DNA of 64,000 bases from Spirosoma oryzicola (GCF_021233055.1 NZ_CP089538.1:4418501-4482500); one strand, 5' to 3'. Positions 27,464 through 36,855 are shown, counted from the first letter of the stretch. The notes: generated from the sequence alone by a model not told the origin. Made by a program: numbers and translations.

Positions 27464-28576
27464 ATGAGTGCTACAAACCTGACAACAACAGATACGAATG
27501 GTCTTGCCCCGAAGGCATTGCCACCCGATCAGATTTCGCCCAAGTCCGTTGTGGTCCGTCTGTTTAAAATTAAAGACGTAGCCCGGCGTAACTGGAAGTT
27601 ACTGCTAATTATGGTCGCCATTGGTGGAACCATCGGTTTCATCTACGACATCACGCATAAGAAGCAGCCCGTTTACAACGCGACGATGACATTCAACCTG
27701 GGTGGCGGTAGCAGCAACAGCTCCTTTGGTGACCTGAGCGCGCTGGCTGGTGCGTTTGGTTTATCGCAGGGGGCACCGGATGCCAGCATTTTCGTTGGTG
27801 ATAACTTTCTGATCTACGCCAAGTCGAGACCGGTTGTCGACAAGACATTGATGAAAACCGTTAAAATCGACGGTCGCGATACATTGCTAGTCAATTACTA
27901 CATCCGACACAGCGGTATCCGGGACGAAGAATGGGAAGACAGTGACAGCCTGCGATCCTTTTATTTCACGCGAAGCAAGAAGCCAGAAGAGTACACCAAG
28001 CTTGAGCGTATTGTGATGTCACAAATATACGCGCGCATCAAGGGGGAAATGAGCGTAACGCAACCCGAGCGGAAGTCATCCTTCATGGAATTGCGTAGTG
28101 CTATGCAGGACGAGATGCTGGCAGCGTCATTCCTCGAAAATCACCTGGCAACGATTGAGCAGGACTATCGTCAGAAGCAAACGAAGAAAACAAGCGAAAT
28201 GTATGAACTGCTCAGAACACGGGCCGACTCAATTGCTCGCATTCTGACTGGCACTGAAAACAAACTAGCGCAGTACATGGACCAGAACCAGCAAATGGTT
28301 GTGGCGCAGGGACAGATTACGCAGACAAAATTGACGCGTAACTCTACCTTCTTAAGCACTATCTATTACCAGGCATTGCAGAATGCGGAAAACATGCGCT
28401 TATCGTTGATTCGTGAAGCTCCTCTGTTTACCATCATCGAACCCGTTGAGCTACCGCTTTACAAAGAGATCATTACGCCGGTTGGTATGCAGGCTGGTAT
28501 TGCACTCGGATTGATACTAGCATTTATCATTATATTTTTGCGGGAAACTTACCGTTCCGTGATGCGAGAAGGATAA
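27464..28576 (+). CDS. Wzz-like chain-length / polysaccharide co-polymerase protein
   Basis: 370 residues from ATG 27464, 14 bp after the previous stop. Two membrane segments frame the protein: WKLLLIMVAIGGTIGFIYDI near the N-terminus and GIALGLILAFIIIFLRETY at the C-terminus. The long periplasmic region between them includes a predicted coiled coil (about 225-290). This is the Wzz architecture without the cytoplasmic kinase domain found in Wzc. It probably regulates chain length or couples export to the SLBB channel encoded upstream. Its stop codon is part of a 36-bp palindrome. Confidence 0.87.
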   Translation: MSATNLTTTDTNGLAPKALPPDQISPKSVVVRLFKIKDVARRNWKLLLIMVAIGGTIGFIYDITHKKQPVYNATMTFNLGGGSSNSSFGDLSALAGAFGLSQGAPDASIFVGDNFLIYAKSRPVVDKTLMKTVKIDGRDTLLVNYYIRHSGIRDEEWEDSDSLRSFYFTRSKKPEEYTKLERIVMSQIYARIKGEMSVTQPERKSSFMELRSAMQDEMLAASFLENHLATIEQDYRQKQTKKTSEMYELLRTRADSIARILTGTENKLAQYMDQNQQMVVAQGQITQTKLTRNSTFLSTIYYQALQNAENMRLSLIREAPLFTIIEPVELPLYKEIITPVGMQAGIALGLILAFIIIFLRETYRSVMREG

Positions 28577-28607
28577 TACGTACTGGTTCGAACCAGTACG
28601 TATTATC
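28572..28607. repeat. Perfect 36-bp palindrome overlapping the stop codon of the Wzz-like gene
   Basis: Every base of 28572-28607 pairs with its mirror image around a centre between 28589 and 28590 (core TACTGGTTCGAACCAGTA). It includes the TAA stop (28574-28576) and occupies most of the 45-bp gap before the ABC permease gene at 28622. It could be a processing, stability or partial termination hairpin within the operon, or a protein-binding site. Confidence 0.8.
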
Positions 28608-28621
28608 AACTCACCACCACC

Positions 28622-29452
28622 ATGAAAACACACGAAGTAGTTATAGAACCCGGCCGCGCAGAACGGCACTATTGGCGCGATTTGTGGCGAAACCGAGAAT
28701 TGCTGTATATTTTATCGATGCGGGATGTATCGGTTCGTTACAAGCAGACTGCTCTCGGTACGGCATGGGGCTTGATCCGCCCGTTGACAACGATGCTCAT
28801 CATGGTATTTGTTTTCAGTAAAATCGCCAAACTACCTGCTGACCCCGGTGTCCCCTATCCACTTATGGTCCTGGGCGGCATTACGATCTGGACGTTTTTC
28901 TCTACGGCATTCACGCAGATCAGCAACAGTGTCACGCTCAATTCTAACCTTGTCACGAAAGTTTACTTTCCACGACTGATCATGCCAATCAGCTCGATAG
29001 CCGTTAGCTTTCTTGACTTTTTGGTGTCGCTCGGGCTTTTTATTATTCTAGCGATCTGGTATCAGTTCATCCCTGACTGGCACTTATTACTTGTCCCGTT
29101 CTTTATTGTTTTGGCCGCTTTGGCAGCCTTTGCGTTCGGGTTATTTTTTGCGGTTGTCAACGTCCGTTTTCGGGACATCGGTCAGCTTATTCCATTTATT
29201 GTGCAGGTCGGTTTTTATGCCTGTCCGATTGCCTACAGCAGCCGATTGGTAGCGATGGAACGGTGGTACCCACTGTACATTCTTAACCCGCTCGTGGGTA
29301 TTATTGATGGCTTTCGTTGGGCTTTGCTCGGTGAAAAAGCGTATTTTAACCCCCAGAGTCTTTTAGCCTCCGTTATTATTGTTGGCATTTGTTTAAGTTT
29401 GTCACTTTACTTCTTCCGGAAGCGCGAGAATACGTTTGTTGATGATATATAA
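28622..29452 (+). CDS. ABC-2 type polysaccharide exporter permease (Wzm/TagG-like)
   Basis: 276 residues with about six membrane segments (for example TTMLIMVFVFSKIAKL, FLVSLGLFIILAIWYQFI, LAALAAFAFGLFFAVVNV). The N-terminal cytoplasmic part contains the RDVSVRYKQTALGTAWGLIRPL segment typical of Wzm/TagG/KpsM permeases. The last loop has the PLYILNPLVGIIDGFRWALLG motif (key NPLVGIIDGFRW). It would carry a lipid-linked glycan across the inner membrane with the ATPase encoded by the next gene. Confidence 0.93.
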   Translation: MKTHEVVIEPGRAERHYWRDLWRNRELLYILSMRDVSVRYKQTALGTAWGLIRPLTTMLIMVFVFSKIAKLPADPGVPYPLMVLGGITIWTFFSTAFTQISNSVTLNSNLVTKVYFPRLIMPISSIAVSFLDFLVSLGLFIILAIWYQFIPDWHLLLVPFFIVLAALAAFAFGLFFAVVNVRFRDIGQLIPFIVQVGFYACPIAYSSRLVAMERWYPLYILNPLVGIIDGFRWALLGEKAYFNPQSLLASVIIVGICLSLSLYFFRKRENTFVDDI

Positions 29453-29529
29453 TAGTCGCTCCTTATTGGTTACTGTTAGAATTTCTTTCTGCACAAGAAC
29501 CTACAAGGAACAGCTAATACCTAGATGCT

Positions 29530-30786
29530 ATGTCCGTCATTACTGTCGAAAATATAAGTAAGCACTACATCATTGACCACCAGAAAGGCAAGGGTGTTAA
29601 CACCCTGCGGGACGTACTAACTGAAAATTTAAAGCAGTTATTCGGTGGAAAAAAAGCGCAGGAGCAACATACACGAGAGGAATTCTGGGCCTTGCGGGAC
29701 GTAAGTTTCTCCATCGAGCAAGGGGATCGTGTCGGTATTGTTGGACATAATGGCGCGGGGAAGTCAACGCTTCTGAAAATATTAAGCAAAATTATTGAAC
29801 CCTCCTCGGGCTCCGTTCGCATTCGTGGACGAGTGGCTTCGCTGCTGGAAGTCGGAACCGGCTTTCACCCGGAGTTGACGGGTCGGGAGAACATCTACCT
29901 GAACGGCTCATTGCTGGGCATGAGCCGCAGCGAGATTCGGAAGCAGTTTGATGAAATCGTTGCGTTTGCCGGAGTCGAGAAATTTCTGGACACACCCGTC
30001 AAACGCTATTCGTCGGGTATGTACGTCCGGTTAGGCTTCGCTATTTCAGCGCACCTTGATCCTGAAATCATGATCGTCGATGAGGTGTTGGCCGTTGGTG
30101 ACGCTGAGTTTCAGAAAAAGAGCTTGGGCAAAATGCGCGACAACTCGGCCAGCGGTCGAACGATTCTTTTCGTTAGCCACAACCTGACGGCGGTTCAGGC
30201 GCTTTGCAACAAAACGCTATACTTCGAGAAAGGACAGCTACTCGAAAATGGGGAGACTAACCAAGTTATTGCAACGTACTTAAGCAAAGTCTCGAAAACC
30301 AAGCTGCTTCGGCAATGGGCAACGCCGGAAGAAGCTCCCGGCAACGACCTCGTTCGGATCAAGCGAATCGAGTTGATTCCCGACTATCAGGATGAGCTGA
30401 CCCATATCGATGTGCGGACGCCGATGAAGTTTCGGTTTGAGTTCTGGAACATGATGGACCACGCCAACCTGAACTTGTCGATGCACCTTAACTCACTTAC
30501 CGGCGAATGTATTTTCAACGTCGGTACGCAGTCGAAACCGTACGAAAAAGGGTTGATTGTAGGTGAGTGCACAATTCCAGGGTATTTCCTCAATGACGGC
30601 TCCTACACCATCTCGATTATGGTGGTAAAAGACACCGTTACCCCACTCTACGTCATGGAAGAGGGTATTACGTTCGAGGTGGAAGACTATCGGGAGGGCA
30701 TTGCCTGGTATGGTAAGTGGCCAGGTTACGTACGCCCACAGTTTCCTTTCGCAATGGGTATGCTTGAACCAGCAGTTGTTAAATGA
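29530..30786 (+). CDS. ABC transporter ATPase with C-terminal carbohydrate-binding domain (Wzt-like)
   Basis: 418 residues. The nucleotide-binding domain occupies about 1-250, with Walker A GHNGAGKST (about 74-82), signature YSSGMYVRLGFA, Walker B IMIVDEVLAVGD and the switch His in ILFVSHNL. After the linker, residues about 265-418 form the beta-sandwich Wzt C-terminal domain (FRFEFWNMMDHANLNLSMHL, then VGECTIPGYFLNDG). In O9a-type systems this domain recognises the modified end of the glycan. Together with the permease upstream it indicates ABC-dependent glycan export. Confidence 0.93.
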   Translation: MSVITVENISKHYIIDHQKGKGVNTLRDVLTENLKQLFGGKKAQEQHTREEFWALRDVSFSIEQGDRVGIVGHNGAGKSTLLKILSKIIEPSSGSVRIRGRVASLLEVGTGFHPELTGRENIYLNGSLLGMSRSEIRKQFDEIVAFAGVEKFLDTPVKRYSSGMYVRLGFAISAHLDPEIMIVDEVLAVGDAEFQKKSLGKMRDNSASGRTILFVSHNLTAVQALCNKTLYFEKGQLLENGETNQVIATYLSKVSKTKLLRQWATPEEAPGNDLVRIKRIELIPDYQDELTHIDVRTPMKFRFEFWNMMDHANLNLSMHLNSLTGECIFNVGTQSKPYEKGLIVGECTIPGYFLNDGSYTISIMVVKDTVTPLYVMEEGITFEVEDYREGIAWYGKWPGYVRPQFPFAMGMLEPAVVK

Positions 30787-30828
30787 GTTTTCAGTTCCTT
30801 CTGATTGCTGAACTGAAAACTGAAAACT
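30787..30828. repeat. Inverted repeat 5' of the aminotransferase gene, sharing a 16-mer with the parE-pheA gap
   Basis: Arms GTTTTCAGTT (30787-30796) and AACTGAAAAC (30811-30820) surround a 14-nt loop and start directly after the stop codon of the Wzt-like gene. The sequence CTGAAAACTGAAAACT (30813-30828) is identical to 22632-22647. The next gene starts at 30835. Confidence 0.65.
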
Positions 30829-30834
30829 TGACCA

Positions 30835-31929
30835 ATGATTAACGTTACTAAATCATACCTGCCAGACTTTGACGAGTACACCAACTACCTGAAGGGGATC
30901 TGGGAACGCGTACATCTGACCAACGACGGTCCGTTACTGCGCGAACTGGAAGGAAAGTTAAAGGATGTTCTAGGCGTCAAACACCTGAAATACTGCACAA
31001 ACGGCACGATTGTCCTGCAAATGGCTCTCAAGGCGATGGACATCACGAAAGAAGTGATTACAACGCCCTTCTCGTACGTAGCCACAACCAATGCGCTGCT
31101 CTGGGAAGGTTGTACGCCCGTCTTTGCTGACATTCGGCCTGATGACTACAACATTGATCCGGATAAAATAGAACCGCTTATCACCGAAAACACGCAGGCT
31201 ATTATGGCTACGCACGTGTACGGTAATGCTTGCCGGATTGAGCAGATTCAGGCTATTGCGGAGAAATACAAGCTAAAAGTTATCTACGATGCGGCCCATA
31301 CATTCGGCGCATCTTATCAGGGCCGCTCGGTTCTTAGCTACGGAGATGTCAGCACGTGTAGCTTCCACGCCACCAAAGTTTTCCATACGGTCGAAGGAGG
31401 CTGTATTGTAACTGACGATGACGAATTAGCCCAGAAACTACATTTCTATCGTTCGTTCGGCCATCGCAACGACGATTACTACAGCATTGGTATAAACGCT
31501 AAAAACTCGGAGTTCCACGCGGCAATGGGGCTTTGCGTTCTCCCTAAAGTTCCGGATTTGATCGCGGCTCGCAAGCAGGTATTTAGCTGGTATGGCGCCC
31601 GGTTAAATTTTGAAAAAATTACGCGCCCGACGTTGACGCCGGGTGTCGATTACAATTACGCTTACTACCCGATCGTACTGGATTCAGAAGCAACGTTATT
31701 ACGTGTGATGGACGCCTTGAAAGCGCAGGATATTGTGCCAAGAAGGTATTTCTATCCTTCACTTAATACGTTACCCTTCTCGGTCGGCCACCAACCCTGT
31801 CCGGTATCTGAAGATGCATCCCTGCGGGTTCTGTGCTTACCTCTGTATCCAGACCTCCCCAAGGAAGACGTTGACCGGATTGCAGCCATTGTCAATGAAG
31901 CCGTTGCTATTATGAGTGAACCAGTATAG
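30835..31929 (+). CDS. DegT/DnrJ/EryC1/StrS-family PLP-dependent sugar aminotransferase
   Basis: 364 residues of the sugar aminotransferase family. The N-terminal GPLLRELEGKLKDVLGVKH is standard. The cofactor region is IYDAAHTFGASYQG, and the Schiff-base lysine lies in CSFHATKVFHTVEGG. The C-terminal part reads AYYPIVL and RRYFYPSLNTLPF, as in dTDP- or UDP-ketosugar aminotransferases. It transfers an amino group to a keto-deoxysugar nucleotide. The neighbouring WbqC and PglD-like genes suggest the amino sugar is then N-acylated. Confidence 0.92.
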   Translation: MINVTKSYLPDFDEYTNYLKGIWERVHLTNDGPLLRELEGKLKDVLGVKHLKYCTNGTIVLQMALKAMDITKEVITTPFSYVATTNALLWEGCTPVFADIRPDDYNIDPDKIEPLITENTQAIMATHVYGNACRIEQIQAIAEKYKLKVIYDAAHTFGASYQGRSVLSYGDVSTCSFHATKVFHTVEGGCIVTDDDELAQKLHFYRSFGHRNDDYYSIGINAKNSEFHAAMGLCVLPKVPDLIAARKQVFSWYGARLNFEKITRPTLTPGVDYNYAYYPIVLDSEATLLRVMDALKAQDIVPRRYFYPSLNTLPFSVGHQPCPVSEDASLRVLCLPLYPDLPKEDVDRIAAIVNEAVAIMSEPV

Positions 31930-31970
31930 CGAAGTGACTGGCCTTTTTTGTCAATCTATCTTTCGTTATC

Positions 31971-34052
31971 ATGACTGTTCTTTTTCTTGCTTCGTTCTTT
32001 CTCTACATTATTTACCTCGGACGACTCGCGACTAAGCTATGTCGTGAGTCACTTACCGAGTGGTTCCTAACGACTTTTTTGCTTGGTGCGGGCAGCACCA
32101 TTCTGACCGGGTTCATTCTATCGGCGTTTTATCTTACGGCTAATACGTTTGCCTGGGCGGGTGCCGTGTTTGTAACGGCAACTATTCTCGGCTTTTTGCT
32201 GAACCGATTGATCGCACCGAGAAACCGTGCCGAACCTCAAGGTTTTTCTGTTTTGGCTCTCTTCCAGCAACGCTGGCAAACGTTCGGTGATTGGTTTAGT
32301 GGTCTCTCGACGTACACTAAATTCCTGTTTTCAATACTTTTCGCAACGCTGTCTGTTATTGCGATTACCAATTTACTGCTGGTATTCTTCACCGTTCCAA
32401 ACGAATGGGACAGCATGACGGGGCATTTGAACCGGGTCATGCAGTATGTTCAGCGAGGAACCATGCGGCATTTCGGCGGTACCAACTGGAATATCGATAC
32501 GTATCCGAAAAGCGTCTGTACACTACAGATTTATTCGTTTCTGATTACTGGCCGCTTCGAAAATGGATTCAAATTTATCCACCATCTAAGCTATTGGACG
32601 GCTATTGTTGCTGTTTTCGGCATTGTACGACGAATAGCCGCTAACCGCCCTGAGAGAACGTCGCTATCAGCCAGTTTTTTCTGTGCGCTGGCTTATGCTC
32701 TGCTTCCAGACTTTCTGATGCAGTCCATCACGACGGAAACGGATATTGTGTTGACGGCCTACCTGAGTGTGCTGCTCTACATGCTGTTCACGTATCGACA
32801 AACTCAGGATAACCGCTATCTCTGGTTGGCGGGTATGGCATTTGGTATCGCTTTTGGCCACAAAATCACATTTGCGCTACTACTACCATCGGTGTTTGTC
32901 ATTATGATACACACTGTTTTTCTGTCGCCTTCCTGGGTTACAACCTTTGCACGGACCTGGCGTCTGGCCGCTGCTATTGTAGTAGGAGTTTGTCTGTGGA
33001 CACTTCCAACGGGCTACCTGAAAAACATTGAGGTGTTCGGTCATCCGATTGGGCCGCCAACGGCCTTAAAACACCAATCGGTAGAACGCGCCGGATCGTT
33101 TAGAAACCTGATGGAGCAGGGAAGCCGAAACGTTGTGCGCTATGGCTATGATCACGTTAACCTGGATGGTATTCGAAATCTGAAAGTTGGCGCGGACCTG
33201 AATCATATCATGCGGCAACCGCTTGTGGTGCTTGAAGATAAGCTTCATATGCGGCTGGACGAAGAGACCGATTTTTCGATTCAACCGTTTTCCTTCGACC
33301 GTCGATTTATTTTTTACAATGCAAACCCGTATTGGGGCGTGTTTGGCTTCGGCCTTATTTTCCCGTTGCTATTGCTGGTCCTGGTCGGCTATGTTCGATC
33401 AACGGCTCACATTTTTCTGGGGATAGCCCTACTGCTGCATTTTGTGGCGCTCTCCTACTCGGCCCCCTACGATCCGTTCAAAGGGCGCTATTTCATCGAA
33501 ACCGGCTTATTTGGCGCTACTTTTCTAGCTCTTATTTTTCTCCATCCCCGTACCACAGTGGAATCGCCAGGTCGGTCTATCTGGAAAAGTTATGTGGGTT
33601 TGGTAACTGTACTTGGTTGCGTATCGGCATTGCTGTGTGTATTTCTGAATACGCGCGCTTTACCCTTTGCCTGGACAACACCCGATGGCAGGCATATTCT
33701 ATCCGCATTCGAGTCGGATCGTGTTCGACAAATTACGCTTGGCCGGCCCGATACCTACGTTGCTTACAAACGTTTCGATGAGCTTGTCCCCGAAAACGCG
33801 ACGGTTGCGCTCGGTACGATCAATGATGATTACGAGTATCCGCTTTATGGTCCACATCTGTCTCGTAGACTAATTGCCATTAATCCGTTTGAACAGGGAC
33901 TAAAGCCTATTCCTGCGAACGCAGATTACTTATTCTTCGCCAAAAGTGTGATTGCACCCCGGCCCGGTGATATTCGGTTAGGAACCGACACAACCCTGCG
34001 CGAAGGAGTGGTTGTACCGGGCGAAGATTATTACCTACGTAAACTACACTGA
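31971..34052 (+). CDS. Polytopic membrane glycosyltransferase-like protein (GT-C type)
   Basis: 693 residues with at least eleven hydrophobic segments in the first about 550 residues and a soluble C-terminal part. The first large periplasmic loop holds FTVPNEWDSMTGHLNRVMQY, with an acidic ED/WD-type motif where GT-C enzymes keep the catalytic aspartate. SITTETDIVLTAYLSVLLYM and AFGHKITFALLLPSVF follow the usual GT39/ArnT-like pattern. It probably uses a polyprenyl-phosphate sugar donor to decorate the glycan on the outer face of the inner membrane. The exact family is not certain. Confidence 0.78.
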   Translation: MTVLFLASFFLYIIYLGRLATKLCRESLTEWFLTTFLLGAGSTILTGFILSAFYLTANTFAWAGAVFVTATILGFLLNRLIAPRNRAEPQGFSVLALFQQRWQTFGDWFSGLSTYTKFLFSILFATLSVIAITNLLLVFFTVPNEWDSMTGHLNRVMQYVQRGTMRHFGGTNWNIDTYPKSVCTLQIYSFLITGRFENGFKFIHHLSYWTAIVAVFGIVRRIAANRPERTSLSASFFCALAYALLPDFLMQSITTETDIVLTAYLSVLLYMLFTYRQTQDNRYLWLAGMAFGIAFGHKITFALLLPSVFVIMIHTVFLSPSWVTTFARTWRLAAAIVVGVCLWTLPTGYLKNIEVFGHPIGPPTALKHQSVERAGSFRNLMEQGSRNVVRYGYDHVNLDGIRNLKVGADLNHIMRQPLVVLEDKLHMRLDEETDFSIQPFSFDRRFIFYNANPYWGVFGFGLIFPLLLLVLVGYVRSTAHIFLGIALLLHFVALSYSAPYDPFKGRYFIETGLFGATFLALIFLHPRTTVESPGRSIWKSYVGLVTVLGCVSALLCVFLNTRALPFAWTTPDGRHILSAFESDRVRQITLGRPDTYVAYKRFDELVPENATVALGTINDDYEYPLYGPHLSRRLIAINPFEQGLKPIPANADYLFFAKSVIAPRPGDIRLGTDTTLREGVVVPGEDYYLRKLH

Positions 34053-34122
34053 TGGTCCGGGAATGGCGTTGCTTTCGTAATGCGCCTGATTTCATGGACT
34101 GTCCTACTTAATTTGAAATTCG

Positions 34123-34827
34123 ATGACTCTAGCCATCATGCAGCCTTATTTTCTGCCTTACATTGGCTACATGCAGTTGATGAACGCGGTTGATACGTTC
34201 GTGCTGTATGACGATGTAGCGTTTATTAACCGGGGCTGGATCAATAGAAATAAACTGCTTATAAACGGGCAGGAATATCTTTTTACTGTGCCGCTGAAAG
34301 ACGCCAGTCAAAACAAGCCGATCAACGAGGTACACTTAGCTGACGACCCAAAATGGCGTGGAAAGCTGCTAAAAACAATCGAACAGGGTTATCGGAAGGC
34401 ACCCCATTACGGAACGGTAATGCCAGTGACCGAAAAAATGGTGAATTTTACGACCGATTCAATCGCTGATCTGATTTATTTCAGCCTCGTTGAACTCAAT
34501 CAGCACCTCGGCCTGACAACTCGCTTGGTACAATCGTCTACAATTTACAACAACGGTCATCTGAAAGCGCAGGAGCGCATTCTAGATATCTGCCAACAGG
34601 AAAAAGCGTCGGCTTATATTAACCCGATTGGCGGCATGGAATTGTACGACAAACCTACCTTCGCTCAAGAAAAAATCGCCTTGAGTTTTATCAAAGCAAA
34701 ACGGGTCGAGTATCCCCAGTTTAATCGGAATCAGGAATTTATACCCTGGCTTTCTATTTTGGATGTGCTTATGTTCAACGATGTGACTACCGTTCGGGCG
34801 ATGTTGGATGAATATGAACTCGTTTGA
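34123..34827 (+). CDS. WbqC-like family protein
   Basis: The 234 residues start with the hallmark LAIMQPYFLPYIGYMQL and VDTFVLYDDVAFINRGWINRN (key YDDV.F..RGW.NRN), then LFTVPL and the late segment QFNRNQEFIPWLSILDVLMFN. These are the conserved blocks of the WbqC family, which is found in O-antigen and capsule clusters and takes part in amide-forming modification of sugars. It stands between the GT-C protein and the PglD-like acyltransferase. Confidence 0.9.
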   Translation: MTLAIMQPYFLPYIGYMQLMNAVDTFVLYDDVAFINRGWINRNKLLINGQEYLFTVPLKDASQNKPINEVHLADDPKWRGKLLKTIEQGYRKAPHYGTVMPVTEKMVNFTTDSIADLIYFSLVELNQHLGLTTRLVQSSTIYNNGHLKAQERILDICQQEKASAYINPIGGMELYDKPTFAQEKIALSFIKAKRVEYPQFNRNQEFIPWLSILDVLMFNDVTTVRAMLDEYELV

Positions 34828-34892
34828 TTAGTGAATACCTGAATGCTTAACTACCCGCGTTTGCGGTCTGATCACTCAACAATTCAGTCTAT

Positions 34893-35546
34893 ATGGCAAA
34901 GGTTATCATTTTTGGGGTAATGGATACCGCCGAGCTGGCTCACTTCTACCTTACTCACGATTCTGAACACGAGGTAGCGGCCTTCACGGTCAGCCGGGAA
35001 TACATGAATGGCTCAGAATTCAAAGGTTTACCCTTGGTCGCTTTTGAAGATGTAGAGACGTTGTTTTCACCGCAGGAGTATAAATTCTTCGCTCCGATGA
35101 CGGGACGGGGTATGAACCGCAACCGTGAGCGAATTTACCTTGAAGCGAAGGCCAAAGGCTACGAATTTATCTCTTACGTTAGCTCAAAGGCTACGACATT
35201 CGGTAATCCAATCGGCGAAAACTGCTTTATCCTGGAAGACAACACCATTCAGCCTTTCACCACAATTGGCAATAACGTTGTACTCTGGAGCGGCAACCAC
35301 ATCGGCCACCACGGACAGATTAAGGATCACGTCTTTTTTACGTCGCATGTGGTCATGTCGGGTCATTGCGTGATTGAGCCGTATTGCTTCTTTGGGGTTA
35401 ACAGCACCATTCGCGATTTTCTGCATATCGCAACCGGTACGCTGGTAGGGATGGCAACTGCCATTTACAAAGACACCGACGAATGGGGTGTGTACATCGG
35501 AAACCCGGCCAAGAAATTACCGACACCAAGTCACGAAACGTATTAA
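34893..35546 (+). CDS. PglD-like sugar O/N-acyltransferase (left-handed beta-helix)
   Basis: 217 residues. The N-terminal Rossmann-like half begins KVIIFGVMDTAELAHFYL, and the C-terminal half is built from hexapeptide repeats (FTTIGNNVVLWSGNHIGHHG, VVMSGHCVIEPYCFFGVN), with the catalytic-type histidine in GNHIGHHG. This is the architecture of PglD/NeuD acetyltransferases acting on UDP-amino sugars. It fits downstream of a DegT aminotransferase. The expected donor is acetyl-CoA. The next glycosyltransferase gene follows on the same strand after about 80 bp. Confidence 0.85.
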   Translation: MAKVIIFGVMDTAELAHFYLTHDSEHEVAAFTVSREYMNGSEFKGLPLVAFEDVETLFSPQEYKFFAPMTGRGMNRNRERIYLEAKAKGYEFISYVSSKATTFGNPIGENCFILEDNTIQPFTTIGNNVVLWSGNHIGHHGQIKDHVFFTSHVVMSGHCVIEPYCFFGVNSTIRDFLHIATGTLVGMATAIYKDTDEWGVYIGNPAKKLPTPSHETY

Positions 35547-35628
35547 GTTCATGGTTTCGGGTATACGCTACGCTTGTTAGAGCGAGAACAGCTAGAAAAC
35601 CCTAAACCCACAAACGGTCTGCTACACT

Positions 35629-36813
35629 CTGAAAAAGTTACTGTTAATCGGCAATGATGCCAACCGGGCCGGAGCACAGCTGGTGTTACTAAACATCATG
35701 CGGTTACTGAAAGCGGAAGGATTCCAGATGCATTTGCTTTTGGGTGAAGGCGGGCCGCTTCTTGACGAGTATCGATCCGTGTGTACCGTTACGGTCTGGC
35801 CTGCATCTGACCGATATGTGATGGGCGTTTTAGCCGATAAGGTTCTGGGAAAACTAGGCTTGTGGGAGCAATTTTATCAACGCCAGCAACAAAAACGTCA
35901 GGCGGAAATCCGCTCAATTCTTAAGCTAGATTCCTTTGATCTGGTATTCGTCAATACCGTTACCAGCAGTCGGTGGTTTAGTCAGTTAGGCATTCCTGAA
36001 ACCATTCCGGTGGTAACTTTTGTCCATGAACTGGCCATGTCTGTGCGGATTTACACCCGCCCCAATGAATTAGCTTATCTGTTAGGTCGAACCAATCATT
36101 TGCTGGCTGTATCCGAAGCAACCGCCCGGTACTACAAAGAAGAACATCACTTCGATCCGTCCCGCATTACGCTGTTTACGCTCATTGACACACCATCGTT
36201 GAAGCGCAACGTAGACAAGGCACGACAACAGCCCAATATCTATAAGGAGCTAGGCTTACCCAACAACGCCTTGATTGTCGGTGGATGCGGTAATGCGGAA
36301 TGGCGCAAAGGAAATGATTTATTCGTAACCCTTGCCCGACAGGTAATCGGTAGAACACCCGAAGCCAACGTTCATTTTGTCTGGGTCGGCATATCGCCTG
36401 GGCCGTTGTACGACGACCTGCTGATGGACATTCAGAAAGCAGGGATCGCCGAACGGGTTCACCTGATCGCGCCCACCCCGGATGTACTGCGATACATGAG
36501 CCATTTTGATGTGTTTGCGCTTTGTTCGCGTGAAGACCCCTACCCGTTGGTTGTGTTTGAAGCCGGTTTGAGTGAAGTACCCGTTGTTTGTTTCGACGGT
36601 GCGGGCGGCTCTCCCGAACTGATTGAAGCCGACGGTGGTTTCGCGGTTCCTTACCTCGACCTCGACGCGATGAGCAGCCGCATTGTTACGTTGTTGAATA
36701 ATCCTGAACAGCGTCGGCAGATGGGGAAACGGCTTAGCGAAAAAATTCTCGAACGTCACCCTGCGCAACAAAGCATCGAAACTCTCGTAACTTTGTTTCA
36801 TCAATTAACCTAG
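35629..36813 (+). CDS. Family 4 (group 1) glycosyltransferase, apparent CTG start
   Basis: 394 residues if translation starts at CTG 35629. The first Rossmann strand (KKLLLIGNDANRAGAQLVLL) lies upstream of the first GTG at 35683, and no ATG, GTG or TTG occurs in frame between the stop at 35593 and 35683, so a shorter start would lose a conserved element. The C-terminal domain has the donor-site signature SREDPYPLVVFEAGLSEVPVV (key E and the EA of the E-x7-E motif). It is a retaining, probably GT4, enzyme of EPS assembly; acceptor unknown. Confidence 0.85.
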   Translation: MKKLLLIGNDANRAGAQLVLLNIMRLLKAEGFQMHLLLGEGGPLLDEYRSVCTVTVWPASDRYVMGVLADKVLGKLGLWEQFYQRQQQKRQAEIRSILKLDSFDLVFVNTVTSSRWFSQLGIPETIPVVTFVHELAMSVRIYTRPNELAYLLGRTNHLLAVSEATARYYKEEHHFDPSRITLFTLIDTPSLKRNVDKARQQPNIYKELGLPNNALIVGGCGNAEWRKGNDLFVTLARQVIGRTPEANVHFVWVGISPGPLYDDLLMDIQKAGIAERVHLIAPTPDVLRYMSHFDVFALCSREDPYPLVVFEAGLSEVPVVCFDGAGGSPELIEADGGFAVPYLDLDAMSSRIVTLLNNPEQRRQMGKRLSEKILERHPAQQSIETLVTLFHQLT

Positions 36814-36855
36814 GATCACGCGTGTCACAGCCCGTCGTTGTGGCATTTTCCAAAC

